Shown one piece after another: positions 7,607-16,868 of a DNA stretch of 64,000 nucleotides. A model generated the notes under the pieces. It saw nothing but the letters and a program-made list of their open reading frames with translations, had not been told where the DNA came from and searched no databases. The stretch comes from Verrucomicrobiota bacterium (lineage in GTDB: Bacteria; Verrucomicrobiota; Verrucomicrobiia; Limisphaerales; UBA9464), in the NCBI GenBank assembly GCA_016871615.1, contig VHCX01000001.1, positions 62,001 through 126,000 of the forward strand. Reading direction: 5' to 3'. The translations under genes were made by a program, and so were the position numbers. Position 1 is the first letter of the stretch, and every line of letters begins with the position of its first letter.

Positions 7607-9442
7607 TCAGTTGCGGGCGGCCCGCCAGTGGGGGCGGTCGGCCACCAGGAGGTAGCCGTTCTCGGGGTACCGGTCGCCGAAGGCGAACTTCAGCGGGAAG
7701 CCGGTCGGGATGTTCCCCTGCCGCAGCAGGTAGTCCATGTAGAAGCGCCCCCAGACGGCGTCGGGGTCGTTCAGCAGTCGCGAGTGCCACAGCTGGTCGC
7801 AGGTCAGCGGGGTGAGCAGGAGGGCGCTGAAGGGTCTCTGGAAGTCGTGGATCTGGTAGAAGTCCTCCTTCGGGTCCTGGCCGGCGCGCAGGGTCAGCGG
7901 CATCGCGTCCAGGTGCCCGTACCAGGCGACGGCCGCCGGCATGTCGCTCAGGACCAGCGAGCCCGGCGGCAGGTAGCCGAGCAATTCACGAATCACCGGC
8001 AGGTAGTACGGCGGCGCGGCCATCACGGGCTGGCGGGGTGGCAGGAGCGAGGCGACGAAGGGCATGAGGCAGAGCGCCACCGGCAGGACCGTGGCCATCC
8101 ACCGCGCCAGCGGATACGGGAAGTCGAACGTGTCCAGCGCCCATCGGAAGACCACCGCCGCAAAGAGCGAGGCCAACGGGACGAACCACGCCAGCAGGTT
8201 CTCGGAGTTCAGGAACGACGACTGGCTGGAGAGATGGGTCTGGATCAGGCCCTGGGCGGGAACGAGGGTCAGCAAGAGGGCCATCAGCAGCCACCGGAAG
8301 CGGTTCATCCGGGGGTCTCCCATGGGCAGCAGCAGGCCGACCAGCAGGAAGGCCCCGAACCAGTTGCCGAACATCCTCGGCACGTCGTTGGTGAGGATGA
8401 ACTGGGAGTTGGTCAGCACCTTGGCCAGCACCTCGGCCGGCCGGACCCGCGAGAGGTCCGGTTTCTGGGAACGCTCGAGGCGGTCGTCCGTGAAGGCCGG
8501 TGTCCCGGAGAACGGCGCGAGGGTGGCGATGCCCATCGGAAGGCCGCTGCGGATCTGGTTGCGGGCGATCCACGGGGCGACCAGCACGGTGAACGCGAGC
8601 AGCAGGGCTCCCACCGTGCGCCACCTCGCGGCGGCCGGGATCCACCATCCCACGCAAATCGCCACCGGGAAGAGGAGGAACCCGAACGAGTAGGAGACCA
8701 GGAAGCCCAGGCCCAGCAGGCCGCCGAGCAGTGCGCCATGTCGTGCATGGCGGAAACCGGCGCCCTGGGGGCGTCCATCGGGACCGGGATCGGTCGCCCC
8801 GCCGATCCGAAGCGCCAGCGCGGCCACCGCCACGACCAGCAGGCCGAGCCACATCGTCGGCAGGCCGGAAAAGGCAAAGTCCCAGTTGAGCTTGGAGCCC
8901 ACGAAGATGATCACCGCCATGACGCCGATCGGCAGGTCGAACCAGCGCCGGCCAAGCTGGAAGAGCAGGAAGGCCAGGCCCAGGAACCCCGCGAAATTCA
9001 GGCAACCGACCGCCACCTCCGCCGGGGGACGCTGACGGGGTCCGGCCTCGACGCCATAGAGCCACCGGTCGGGCAACCCCTTGAACAGGCCGGCGAGGAC
9101 CGCCGGGTAGAGCGGCGGATGGGAGATGTCGGGATGGGCCGCCACGAGAAGCTGGCGGGGGTTCACGCCCTGGGCGACGGCACGGGGCGACTGCAGATGG
9201 AGGCTCAGGGGCCGGATCACCTGGGTGGAGAAGCCGCGCCCCTCGGCCAGGCTTCGGCCGACCTGGGCGAGGTCCATGGCCTCGGCCGTGCTGAAGTTCC
9301 TCACCCCGTCGACATGGTAGAGCGCGAAAGCGATGAGGGTCAGCAGCAGCACGATGAACCGATGGAGCCAGACCCGCCCCTGCCCCTCTTCGAGGCTGTG
9401 GATGAGTTCCTGGATGCCCTTGGGCGGTTCTTTGTACTGCAT
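7607..9442 (-). CDS. Polytopic membrane protein, GT-C/ArnT-like glycosyltransferase candidate
   Basis: 611 residues with about eleven to thirteen hydrophobic segments from residue 28 onward. After the first membrane segment come a luminal-type loop and a conserved-looking stretch, ISHPPLYPAVLAGLF, at about 109-123. That is the HPPL/YP pattern of ArnT/PMT-like GT-C enzymes, which use lipid-linked sugars. The C-terminal quarter (about 480-611) is soluble. A catalytic acid in the first loop was not pinned down, so enzyme activity is an inference; it may be an orphan family member. It lies 97 bases after the ABC ATPase gene and 17 bases before priA. Confidence 0.6.
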   Translation of the reverse strand: MQYKEPPKGIQELIHSLEEGQGRVWLHRFIVLLLTLIAFALYHVDGVRNFSTAEAMDLAQVGRSLAEGRGFSTQVIRPLSLHLQSPRAVAQGVNPRQLLVAAHPDISHPPLYPAVLAGLFKGLPDRWLYGVEAGPRQRPPAEVAVGCLNFAGFLGLAFLLFQLGRRWFDLPIGVMAVIIFVGSKLNWDFAFSGLPTMWLGLLVVAVAALALRIGGATDPGPDGRPQGAGFRHARHGALLGGLLGLGFLVSYSFGFLLFPVAICVGWWIPAAARWRTVGALLLAFTVLVAPWIARNQIRSGLPMGIATLAPFSGTPAFTDDRLERSQKPDLSRVRPAEVLAKVLTNSQFILTNDVPRMFGNWFGAFLLVGLLLPMGDPRMNRFRWLLMALLLTLVPAQGLIQTHLSSQSSFLNSENLLAWFVPLASLFAAVVFRWALDTFDFPYPLARWMATVLPVALCLMPFVASLLPPRQPVMAAPPYYLPVIRELLGYLPPGSLVLSDMPAAVAWYGHLDAMPLTLRAGQDPKEDFYQIHDFQRPFSALLLTPLTCDQLWHSRLLNDPDAVWGRFYMDYLLRQGNIPTGFPLKFAFGDRYPENGYLLVADRPHWRAARN

Positions 9443-9539
9443 GAGACGGCGTATTGGACAACAAGGCCCCCGGCTTGAAAAGGGGCGCCCTTGGGAAGTT
9501 TTCGGACCGGCCTGGGCGGTTGACTTCCGCCCCGGGGGC

Positions 9540-10520
9540 TCAGCGGGCCTCGAAGACCTGCCGGATGACCTCCTCGATCGGCACCTCCTCGACGGCGAAG
9601 TCCTTCACGGGCAGGCGGTCGAGCAGCACCTTGCAGGTCGAGATCACCGAGTCGCGCCGGACCTTCAGGCGGGCCATCCCGGGCCCCTGCTCGAGCGCCT
9701 CGCCCCATTCGGCCAGCGGGACCGAGGCGAACCCGGAGGCTTGCTCGAGGGTCACGGTGACGATCTTGAAGCCGGCGAACCGGTCGAGGATCTCGGCCAG
9801 GCGCCCGTCGAAGAACACCGTGCCGCGGTCGATGATGATGACGCGGTCGCACAGTTCCTGTATGTCGGCCATGTAGTGGCTGGTGAGCAGGATGGTGGTC
9901 CTGCGCCGCCGGTTGTGTTCGCGCAGGAATTCACGGACGACCTTCTGGGACACGACGTCGAGGCCGATCGTGGGCTCGTCGAGGAAGAGCACCTTCGGCT
10001 CGTGCAGCAGGGCGGCGATCAGCTCGCATTTCATGCGCTCGCCCAGGGACAGCTCGCGGACGGCCGTCGAGAGCTTGTCCCGCACGCCGAGCAGTTCGCC
10101 CATCTCGTCGACCGTGCGCCGGGCCACCGCCGGATCCAGGCCGTAGATCCGGGCGTTGAGCTCGAGGGAATCCCGGGCCGGCAGGTCCCACCACAACTGG
10201 TTCTTCTGTCCCAGCAGCAGGGCGAACTGCCGCCGGTAGCCGTCGGCCCGCTCCCAGGGGACGTACCCGAGAACCGATGCCGAGCCCGCCGTCGGGTAGA
10301 GCAGGCCCGCGAGCATCTTGAGGGTGGTCGTCTTGCCCGCGCCGTTGGGCCCCAGGAACCCCACGAACTCCCCCTCCTCCACGCGGAACGACACGTCCTT
10401 CACCGCAAAGACCGTCTCATGCTCGCGGTGGAACAGCCCTTTCAGGGCCCCGGAAAACCCGGGGGCCTTCCTGTAGGTCCGGAACGAACGGGTCAGGCCC
10501 TGGACTTCGATGAGCGCCAT
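9540..10520 (-). CDS. ABC transporter ATP-binding protein (COG4586-like), without permease genes beside it
   Basis: 326 residues from the ATG at 10520 (MALIEVQGL). Motifs: Walker A GPNGAGKT (about 71-78), Q-loop LLGQKNQLWW, signature variant LSLGERMK, Walker B VLFLDEP, and H-loop TSHYM. The long N-terminal insert before Walker A and the LSLGERMK signature resemble the ATPase of two-permease 'uncharacterised transport system' exporters. Those ATPases are normally followed by two ABC-2-type membrane genes. Here the next gene is a GT-C-like protein, so the transport partner must be elsewhere. Confidence 0.85.
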   Translation of the reverse strand: MALIEVQGLTRSFRTYRKAPGFSGALKGLFHREHETVFAVKDVSFRVEEGEFVGFLGPNGAGKTTTLKMLAGLLYPTAGSASVLGYVPWERADGYRRQFALLLGQKNQLWWDLPARDSLELNARIYGLDPAVARRTVDEMGELLGVRDKLSTAVRELSLGERMKCELIAALLHEPKVLFLDEPTIGLDVVSQKVVREFLREHNRRRRTTILLTSHYMADIQELCDRVIIIDRGTVFFDGRLAEILDRFAGFKIVTVTLEQASGFASVPLAEWGEALEQGPGMARLKVRRDSVISTCKVLLDRLPVKDFAVEEVPIEEVIRQVFEAR

Positions 10521-10645
10521 GCGTCCGAGGCTGCACCAGGCAGGGCGTACTGGCGAACCGGCAGTTTCGCGACGGCGACGTCGCACGCACTTCGGCATTG
10601 CCCGCGGGTAACCGCGAGGCCTAATGGAGACAAACCGGACGACAG

Positions 10646-11548
10646 ATGCCCTCACTCGCCCAACTCCTGCTCCGATGCATCGGGATCGCATACCTCGCCT
10701 TCGCCAGCCTGCCAGGACGGGCGGCGACATCGCCCACGCCGGTCCTGGGATCGGCCCTGCAGGCCTCCCGGACCTCGCCGCATGATCTGGAGGTGGGCGG
10801 CCCCCTGCCCGGGGGGCTCACGCGGGCGTTCATCCCGCGCGAGCGCCTGCTGGCCCTGCCGCTGACGACGGTCACCAACGCGATGGACCCCACCCGCAAG
10901 GCGCCGGCCGTCTACCGGGGCATCCCGCTCACCGACCTGCGCTCGCACCTCGGCCTGTCCGCCAGGGACGCCGACGTGGTCTTCGGGGTGTGCGTCGACA
11001 ACTACTCCAAGGAATTCCCGAACGACTACCTCGAGGCGTTCCGCTCGCTGCTGATCCTGGAGATCGATGGCAAGGGCCCCGAGACATGGGGCCTCAACGT
11101 CATCAACAAGCTGCCGATGGCGCCGTACTACATCCTCGCGACGGACTTCGCGGCTCGTCCTTCGGAGACCGTGCTCGGTCGGCCTGAGTCGCTGCGTTAC
11201 CCCCACGGGGTCGCAAGGCTGGAATTCCGCACCGACGCCGCCACCCTCGCAAGGATCCGCCTGCCCGGAACCGCATCGCCCCTGGCCCGGCAGGGACAGG
11301 CCATCGCCGTGCGGGAATGCCTCGCCTGCCACGGCCACGACGACTTCGGAGGCACCATGTCCGGCCGGCCGTGGCTGCTGATCAAGACCTGGGCCTCGAA
11401 CACCAACTACTTCCGCCGGTACGTGGTCAACCCGAGGTCGGTGCAGCCGAACTCCCGGATGCCGGCCTTCAACGACCTCGAACCGGTGGTCCTCGACGCG
11501 CTGCAGGCCTACTTCCGCGAACTCCGCGTCGCCGACCGGCCGAGGTGA
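10646..11548 (+). CDS. Secreted monoheme cytochrome c with molybdopterin-oxidoreductase-like N-terminal region
   Basis: 300 residues. Signal peptide (residues 1-27). A region of about 170 residues follows, starting DLEVGGPLPGGLTRAFIPR and containing AVYRGIPLTDLRSHLGL, which resembles the sulfite-oxidase-type fold. The C-terminal heme domain has CLACH at 225-229 and a likely axial Met272 in RMPAF. The heme part is certain. The N-terminal assignment is by pattern only, and the cysteine in VCVDNY (116) could be the equivalent of the molybdenum ligand. Predicted role: periplasmic electron transfer or a small oxidoreductase. It is transcribed away from the ABC gene. Confidence 0.72.
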   Translation: MPSLAQLLLRCIGIAYLAFASLPGRAATSPTPVLGSALQASRTSPHDLEVGGPLPGGLTRAFIPRERLLALPLTTVTNAMDPTRKAPAVYRGIPLTDLRSHLGLSARDADVVFGVCVDNYSKEFPNDYLEAFRSLLILEIDGKGPETWGLNVINKLPMAPYYILATDFAARPSETVLGRPESLRYPHGVARLEFRTDAATLARIRLPGTASPLARQGQAIAVRECLACHGHDDFGGTMSGRPWLLIKTWASNTNYFRRYVVNPRSVQPNSRMPAFNDLEPVVLDALQAYFRELRVADRPR

Positions 11549-11644
11549 TCGCCGCGCGGGACGGTTCCTCCCCGGTCGCCGCGGCCCTCGGCCACCGGAT
11601 TTTGCGGCTGGAAATCGGCGGGGCTCGGCGTCCATCCTGAGGCC

Positions 11645-12691
11645 ATGCCCCGCCGGTTCCTCTGCCTCTTCGCCGTCATCGGGTGCGCCTTGGGGGCGCA
11701 GAATTCCCCGGTGACCCAGATCCAGTTCCTCGCCGACAAGCCGCCCACGGCCTCGTCGCACGCGTCCACGATCGAGGAGACGCCCGAGGGCCTGGTCGCC
11801 TCGTGGTTCGGCGGCACGGCCGAGCGGGCCAAGGACGTGGTGATCTGGGTCTCGCGCAAGCCGCAGCACCAGTGGCTTCGGCCGGTGGAGGTGGCCCGGG
11901 GCACCGAGGATGCCGGGACGCCCCAGTACGCCTGCTGGAACCCCGTGCTCTGGCAGCAGCCCGGCGGCAGCCTGTGGCTCTTCTACAAGGTGGGCCCCAG
12001 CCCGGACACCTGGTGGGGCCGGGTGAAGGAGTCCAAGGATGGTGGGCGGACCTGGGGCAGGTCACGCCGCCTGCCCGATGGGCAGGTCGGACCCGTGCGC
12101 AACAAGCCGATCCTCCTGGCCGACGGCACCCTGCTCTGCGGATCGAGTTCCGAGGACGCCGGGTGGCGCGTCCACATGGAGTGGTCCAGGCCTCCGTTCA
12201 CCGAGTGGCACCGGACCGGGGTCCTGAACACCGCCGACCAGTGGGGCGCCATCCAGCCCACGCTGCTGGCGTGGGACGGAGGCCGGCTCCAGAGCCTCGT
12301 GCGCACCCGACAGAAGGTGGTCGCCGAGCATTGGAGCAGCGACCAGGGGCGCACGTGGAGCCCCCTGGCGAAGACCTCCCTGCCCAATCCGAACAGCGGC
12401 ATCGACGCGGTGCGCCTCCGGGACGGCCGGGCGCTGCTGGCCTACAATCCGCTGGCCGAGAACCGCAGCGTGATCGCCCTGGCCGTGTCCGCCGACGGCA
12501 GGGAGTGGACCCGGGTCGTGGACCTCGAGAGCACGCAGGAGCCGGGCAAGCCGGACCTCGCCCGCAACCCGGGCGAATTGAGCTACCCGGCGGTGATCCA
12601 GGCGCGTGATGGCAAGGTGCACCTCACCTACACCTGGAAGCGCGAGAAGATCCGGCACGTGGTCGTGGATCCGTCGCGGATCCCCCGGTGA
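11645..12691 (+). CDS. Secreted sialidase-like six-bladed propeller (BNR/Asp-box) protein
   Basis: 348 residues with a signal peptide (MPRRFLCLFAVIGCALG). Asp-box repeats are readable: SKDGGRTW near residue 130 and SSDQGRTW near 230, plus a less perfect one (SADGREW near 280). The N-terminal ASSHASTIEETPEGLVASWFGG segment is typical of the exo-alpha-sialidase family found in planctomycetes, verrucomicrobia and plants. These proteins are annotated as sialidase, but substrates are rarely known. It likely trims host or algal glycans outside the cell. It begins 96 bases after the cytochrome gene on the same strand. Confidence 0.82.
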   Translation: MPRRFLCLFAVIGCALGAQNSPVTQIQFLADKPPTASSHASTIEETPEGLVASWFGGTAERAKDVVIWVSRKPQHQWLRPVEVARGTEDAGTPQYACWNPVLWQQPGGSLWLFYKVGPSPDTWWGRVKESKDGGRTWGRSRRLPDGQVGPVRNKPILLADGTLLCGSSSEDAGWRVHMEWSRPPFTEWHRTGVLNTADQWGAIQPTLLAWDGGRLQSLVRTRQKVVAEHWSSDQGRTWSPLAKTSLPNPNSGIDAVRLRDGRALLAYNPLAENRSVIALAVSADGREWTRVVDLESTQEPGKPDLARNPGELSYPAVIQARDGKVHLTYTWKREKIRHVVVDPSRIPR

Positions 12692-12734
12692 GGTTCGCCG
12701 GCCCTGCCACCGACCCGGTCCGGCCGGCCGGCGG

Positions 12735-14660
12735 TCACTGGTAGGTGCGCCGCAGATGGCTGGGCAGCACGTTGAGCTCGGCCCGGTACTTGGCCACGGT
12801 GCGCCGGGCGATCATCACGTTCTTCTCCTTGAGTTTGGTGACCAGCTGGTGGTCGGAGAGCGGCTTGGCCGGGTTCTCGCCGGCGATGAGCTCGGCCAGG
12901 ATGTTCTTCACCGAGGTGTTCGAGACGGTCTGACCGTCGGCGGTCGACACGCCGGAGGTGAAGAAGAACTTCATCTCGAAGATGCCCTGCGGCGTGCGCA
13001 TGAACTTGCCCGAGACTGCGCGGCTCACGGTCGTCTCGTGCACACCCACCACCTCGGCCACCATCACCATGGTCATGGGCTTGAGGTGCTCGACGCCCTT
13101 CTCCATGAAGTCCCGCTGGCGCTTCACGATCTCGCGCCCGATGCCGAGGATCGTACTCTGCCGCTGGTTGAGGCTCTTGATGAGGAACTTGCCCGCCTTG
13201 ATCTTCTCGCGCACGTAGTCACGGACCTCGGACGAGGTCTCCGACTGGGCCAGCAGGTCCTTGTAGGTGCTGCTGATGCGCAACTGAGGAAGGAACTCGT
13301 CCTTGCCGACCACCTCGTACTCCACGCGCTTGCGGCGCTGGCTGAGCGGCAGGAAGTCGCCGAGTAAGATCCGGTTTAGCTCGGCGGCCAGCGCATCGAC
13401 CGACGGCCCGGGCCCGCGGGTCTCCTCGGCCACCAGCGCCGCCGCACAGGCCTTGAGGCGCCTGTCCGCCGCGGTGCTGAAGGAGACCTGACCGAGGAAC
13501 CGCTGATACAGCCGCTCCTCGCCGCGCACGATGCGGGTGAGGTCGTCGGCCAGGCCGGTCAGGAGCGCCTCGGGTACGGACCTGCGGTCGGTGAACCGCC
13601 ACTGGAGCAGCCCCTCACGGCTCTGGATCGAGAGCCGGTACCGGAGGTGCGTGACCACCGGGTCGTCGTCGTCGGGATCGCTGAGGATCTCGGCCAGCGA
13701 CGGTGCGTCCTCGACGTCCCCCGGCTGGACGGCGGGATCGGGATCGTCCACGACGCGCCGCACCACCTCGAGTTCGGGCACGACATACTGCTCCGGATCC
13801 CGGGAGAAATCGGAGCCCGGCCTCGGGTCGAGGCGCGACAGGCGGGCGGCGGCCTCTTGGGCCTCGGCCGGGGTGATCCCGAGCTGCCGGGCGATCTCCG
13901 GGAACCGCCGCTTGCCGAGCTCCTCCATGTGGTCGCGGAGGATCAGGTACTCGAGGTCGCCCGTGCGGCCGGCCCGCTCCATCTGGAGCATCAGGCACTC
14001 GCGCAGGTCCCGGGCGGCAACCCCGGCCGGCTCGAAGGTCTGCAACACCTCCAGCACCTCCAGGATGCGCTCGGTGGAGACGCCGGTCGAGAAGGTGAGC
14101 TCCTCGGGCTGGGCGGTCAGGTAGCCCCGGTCGTCGATGTTGCCGATGAGCAGCTCGGCCACCTCGCGCTGCTCGTCCCCGAGGTCGGCGAACCGCAGGT
14201 GTTCGAGCAGGTGCTCCTGGAGCGACTGACCGGTGGTGAGCGAGTCGAAGAGGTGCTGGCGGCGCTCCTCATCCTCCTGGGTGACCCGGTTGACCGTGTT
14301 GTTCTGGGCGAAGACCTCGCGCCACTCCTCGTCGAGCTTGAGCAGTTTCTGAAGGTCCTCGGAGAAGCGGTCGACAGGCTCGTCGTCGGGCTTCTCGACC
14401 GCGGGATCGAACTGCACGTCGGCGGGAGGTTCGGCCGGGTCGGCGGCGGCGGCCTCGGCCTCGGCCCGAGATTCGCGGGCCTCGGTGTCGATCTCCATCG
14501 CCCCGATCTCCTCGAGCACCGGGTTCATCTGGAGCTCCTGCTCGACCATGGCCTTGAGTTCCAGCACGGGGGCCTGCAGCAGCGCCAGCGAGTGCTGGAG
14601 CTGCGGCGACAGCACCATCTGCTGGGAAAGCCGTTGGCTGAGCTGAAGTCCGGCGGACAT
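12735..14660 (-). CDS. rpoN: RNA polymerase sigma-54 factor RpoN
   Basis: 641 residues from the ATG at 14660. Region I is glutamine/leucine-rich (LQLSQRLSQQMVLSPQLQHSL) and is the activator-responsive part. An acidic, Ala/Glu-rich region II follows. The core-binding domain comes next, and near the C-terminus lies the RpoN box ARRTVAKYRAELN, which reads the -24 element. It is longer than E. coli RpoN (477 residues), mainly through an extended acidic linker and an insert near residues 300-380. Its product would recognise sites such as the one before fliO. Confidence 0.95.
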   Translation of the reverse strand: MSAGLQLSQRLSQQMVLSPQLQHSLALLQAPVLELKAMVEQELQMNPVLEEIGAMEIDTEARESRAEAEAAAADPAEPPADVQFDPAVEKPDDEPVDRFSEDLQKLLKLDEEWREVFAQNNTVNRVTQEDEERRQHLFDSLTTGQSLQEHLLEHLRFADLGDEQREVAELLIGNIDDRGYLTAQPEELTFSTGVSTERILEVLEVLQTFEPAGVAARDLRECLMLQMERAGRTGDLEYLILRDHMEELGKRRFPEIARQLGITPAEAQEAAARLSRLDPRPGSDFSRDPEQYVVPELEVVRRVVDDPDPAVQPGDVEDAPSLAEILSDPDDDDPVVTHLRYRLSIQSREGLLQWRFTDRRSVPEALLTGLADDLTRIVRGEERLYQRFLGQVSFSTAADRRLKACAAALVAEETRGPGPSVDALAAELNRILLGDFLPLSQRRKRVEYEVVGKDEFLPQLRISSTYKDLLAQSETSSEVRDYVREKIKAGKFLIKSLNQRQSTILGIGREIVKRQRDFMEKGVEHLKPMTMVMVAEVVGVHETTVSRAVSGKFMRTPQGIFEMKFFFTSGVSTADGQTVSNTSVKNILAELIAGENPAKPLSDHQLVTKLKEKNVMIARRTVAKYRAELNVLPSHLRRTYQ

Positions 14661-14850
14661 TGGACCGGAGGCTATTGCAGGAAGCTTGCCAATCAAAGAA
14701 AGAAGCGAAACCACGGGCCTGAAACCAGGGTTCCGGACACTGGTCCCACCCTGTCGCGGACCGGTGGCGACCGAGACACGGAAGCGACCCTCGTCCGGAG
14801 GTCGTGGGGCCGTCCCCGTCCCGTCGTCGACGACGACTCCGGTGTCGGCC

Positions 14851-15597
14851 TCAGGCGCTCGCCCGGTCCGATGCGCCGGGCGCCGGGCGTCGGACGCGTA
14901 CCCCCTCCCGCCGCCGTTCCTCCCGCCGCCAGACCGCCTCGCGCCGGCCGAGTTCGGCCCGGAGCAACTCCTCGGCCGACCAGCCGGCCTCTTGGCATCG
15001 GGCCGCCAGGTCGAACAGCGCCTTGGCCGTCCCCCGACGACCGGCCGGCTTGCGGGCTGGCGACGGCTTGCCCGAGGGACCGGTCCCTTCGACCGTCGCC
15101 AGTCCGGCCTTGGCCGCCTTCTTGAGCAGTTTCTGGGCGCGCAGGAGGCCGGGCAGGTGTCTCGGGACGCCGTCCAGCGCCGACTTCCGCTCATGCCGCG
15201 AACCGGCCTTCTCGGCCTTCTTGATGGACTCCCAGTTGGCCCAGACCTGGTCGATGCCGTCCACGGTCACCGAACCGAACACATGCGGATGGCGGCGGAC
15301 CAGCTTGTCCACCAGACGCTGGCAGACCCCGTCGAAATCGAAGACGCCCCGCTCGGCGGCCAGTTGGGCATGGAAGACCACCTGGAGCAGGAGGTCACCC
15401 AGCTCCTCGGCCATCTCGACGTCGTCGCCGGCCTCGATGGCGTCGATCAGCTCGTACACCTCCTCGACCGCGTGCGAGCGCAGCGACCGGTGGTCCTGCT
15501 CGCGGTCCCACGGGCAGCCGTCGGGCGCACGCAGGGCGGCCATCACCGCCACCAGTTGGCGGATGGGGGCGAGCTTCCGGGAAGGGGCTTTGGGCAT
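14851..15597 (-). CDS. mazG: MazG-type nucleoside triphosphate pyrophosphohydrolase
   Basis: 248 residues from the ATG at 15597 (MPKAPSRKLAPIRQL). The all-alpha NTP pyrophosphatase domain is at the N-terminus: CPWDREQDHRSLR, then metal-binding EEVYELIDAIE (about 47-57) and EELGDLLLQVVFHAQLA (about 65-81). Standard MazG has two such domains. Here the second half is degenerate and rich in Lys/Arg, with GWSAEELLRAELGRRE retaining only a C-terminal echo. Role: hydrolysis of NTPs or damaged nucleotides. It starts 40 bases after proB. Confidence 0.88.
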   Translation of the reverse strand: MPKAPSRKLAPIRQLVAVMAALRAPDGCPWDREQDHRSLRSHAVEEVYELIDAIEAGDDVEMAEELGDLLLQVVFHAQLAAERGVFDFDGVCQRLVDKLVRRHPHVFGSVTVDGIDQVWANWESIKKAEKAGSRHERKSALDGVPRHLPGLLRAQKLLKKAAKAGLATVEGTGPSGKPSPARKPAGRRGTAKALFDLAARCQEAGWSAEELLRAELGRREAVWRREERRREGVRVRRPAPGASDRASA

Positions 15598-15637
15598 GGC
15601 GGGGATTCCAGGGCGGGGGGACGGTCCGGACGGCAGG

Positions 15638-16714
15638 TCAAAGCACCACCAGGTCGTCGCGGTGGATGATCTCGGGCTTCGGGTGGGAACGGGAGCGGAT
15701 CTCGGCCGACGAGGCTCCGGCAAGGCCGCGCGCGAACTCCCGGCCCTCGGGGTCGCAGATCCTCACCACCCGACCGGCCTGGAAGTCGCCTTCACACCGG
15801 ACCACGCCGGGGGCGAGCAGGCTGCGCCCATGGTCGCGCAGGGCCGCCACCGCGCCCGGGTCGACCGACAGGGTCCCCTCGGCATGGTGGTAGAAGGCGA
15901 TCCAGCGCTTGCGGCTCGAAAGCCTGCCGGATCCCGCCACGAAGCGGGTACCCACCGCTTCGCCGCGCACGATCCGCTCGAGCGCGTCGTGGCGGTGTCC
16001 CGGCGCGATGACCATGGGAATGCCCGACCGGACCACGATCTTGGCGGCGGAGATCTTGGTGGCCATGCCGCCCGTGGCCGTCTCGCTGGAGGTGCCCCCG
16101 GCCATGGCCTCGATGCGCGCATCGACCGCCTCCACGGTCTCCAGGAGGCGGGCCCCGGGCTTGCCGAAGTCCTCGATGAGGCCGTCGGCCGTGGTGAGCA
16201 CTACGAGCAGGTCGGCGGGCAGGAGGCTCGCGACGAGGGCCGACAGGCGGTCGTTGTCGCCGAACTTCAGCTCGGTGACGGACACCACGTCGTTCTCGTT
16301 GATGATCGGCAGGACGCGGTGCTTGAGCAGCGTGAGCAGCGTGCTGCGGGCGTTGAGGTGACGGGTGTGGTCGGCGAGGTCGTCGTGCGTGAGGAGCACC
16401 TGCGCCACCGGCTGCTCATAATGCCGGAAGAGCGACTCGTAGAGGGCCATCAACCGGGATTGCCCGACCGCCGCGCAGGCCTGCCTCTCGGCCAGGCTGC
16501 CGGGACGCCGCTCGTACCCGAGCACACCCATGCCCGCCCCGACGGCCCCGGAGGTGACCACCACCACCTCGTGGCCCGCCGCCCGGAGGCGCGCGATCTG
16601 GGCCACCAGTTGGGCGAACTGGACCAGGTCGAGCCGCTTGGAGGCATCGGTGAGCACACCGGTCCCCAGCTTGACGACCACACGGCGGGAGGTTGGAGGC
16701 GCTGAAGCACGCAC
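15638..16714 (-). CDS. proB: Glutamate 5-kinase
   Basis: About 358 residues if the GTG at 16714 is used; a TTG at 16750 is the alternative, and neither has a clear Shine-Dalgarno. The amino-acid-kinase domain begins VVVKLGTGVLT and carries VVTSGAVGAGM, INENDVVS and GGMATKISAA, followed by a C-terminal PUA domain (about residues 265-358). It phosphorylates glutamate in the first step of proline synthesis and is normally feedback-inhibited by proline. proA is not in view. It is divergent from the helicase gene, with a 154-base shared upstream region. Confidence 0.93.
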   Translation of the reverse strand: MRASAPPTSRRVVVKLGTGVLTDASKRLDLVQFAQLVAQIARLRAAGHEVVVVTSGAVGAGMGVLGYERRPGSLAERQACAAVGQSRLMALYESLFRHYEQPVAQVLLTHDDLADHTRHLNARSTLLTLLKHRVLPIINENDVVSVTELKFGDNDRLSALVASLLPADLLVVLTTADGLIEDFGKPGARLLETVEAVDARIEAMAGGTSSETATGGMATKISAAKIVVRSGIPMVIAPGHRHDALERIVRGEAVGTRFVAGSGRLSSRKRWIAFYHHAEGTLSVDPGAVAALRDHGRSLLAPGVVRCEGDFQAGRVVRICDPEGREFARGLAGASSAEIRSRSHPKPEIIHRDDLVVL

Positions 16715-16868
16715 GGGCCGAGTGTTTGCGCAACGCCCTCGCCGGCTCAACCCGCAAGTCGGGCCCGGGAGGGTGTCCCCCAGGTATCCGGGGCGGGGTC
16801 CGGCCGGCCGTCGTCATCCGGCCATCGTCACGGTTGGTACTTTGGGCGGACCGGCCTAGTCTCGGTCC

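Noticed and set aside
5355-7790. 811-codon version of PriA
   Set aside because: It would run deep into the upstream membrane-protein gene; the TTG at 7589 has a strong ribosome site and gives the family length.
9443-9539. Terminator between the ABC ATPase and the GT-C-like gene
   Set aside because: GC-rich inverted segments exist (GCCCCCGG and CCGGGGGC) but spacing is long and no T-run follows.
12735-15194. 819-codon version of RpoN
   Set aside because: The extra N-terminal 178 residues are antisense to mazG and low-complexity; region I starts naturally at the ATG at 14660.
16820-16868. TTGGTA and TAGTCT, 17 bases apart, as promoter of the helicase
   Set aside because: Only about half of each hexamer matches consensus; in GC-rich DNA this is not enough.
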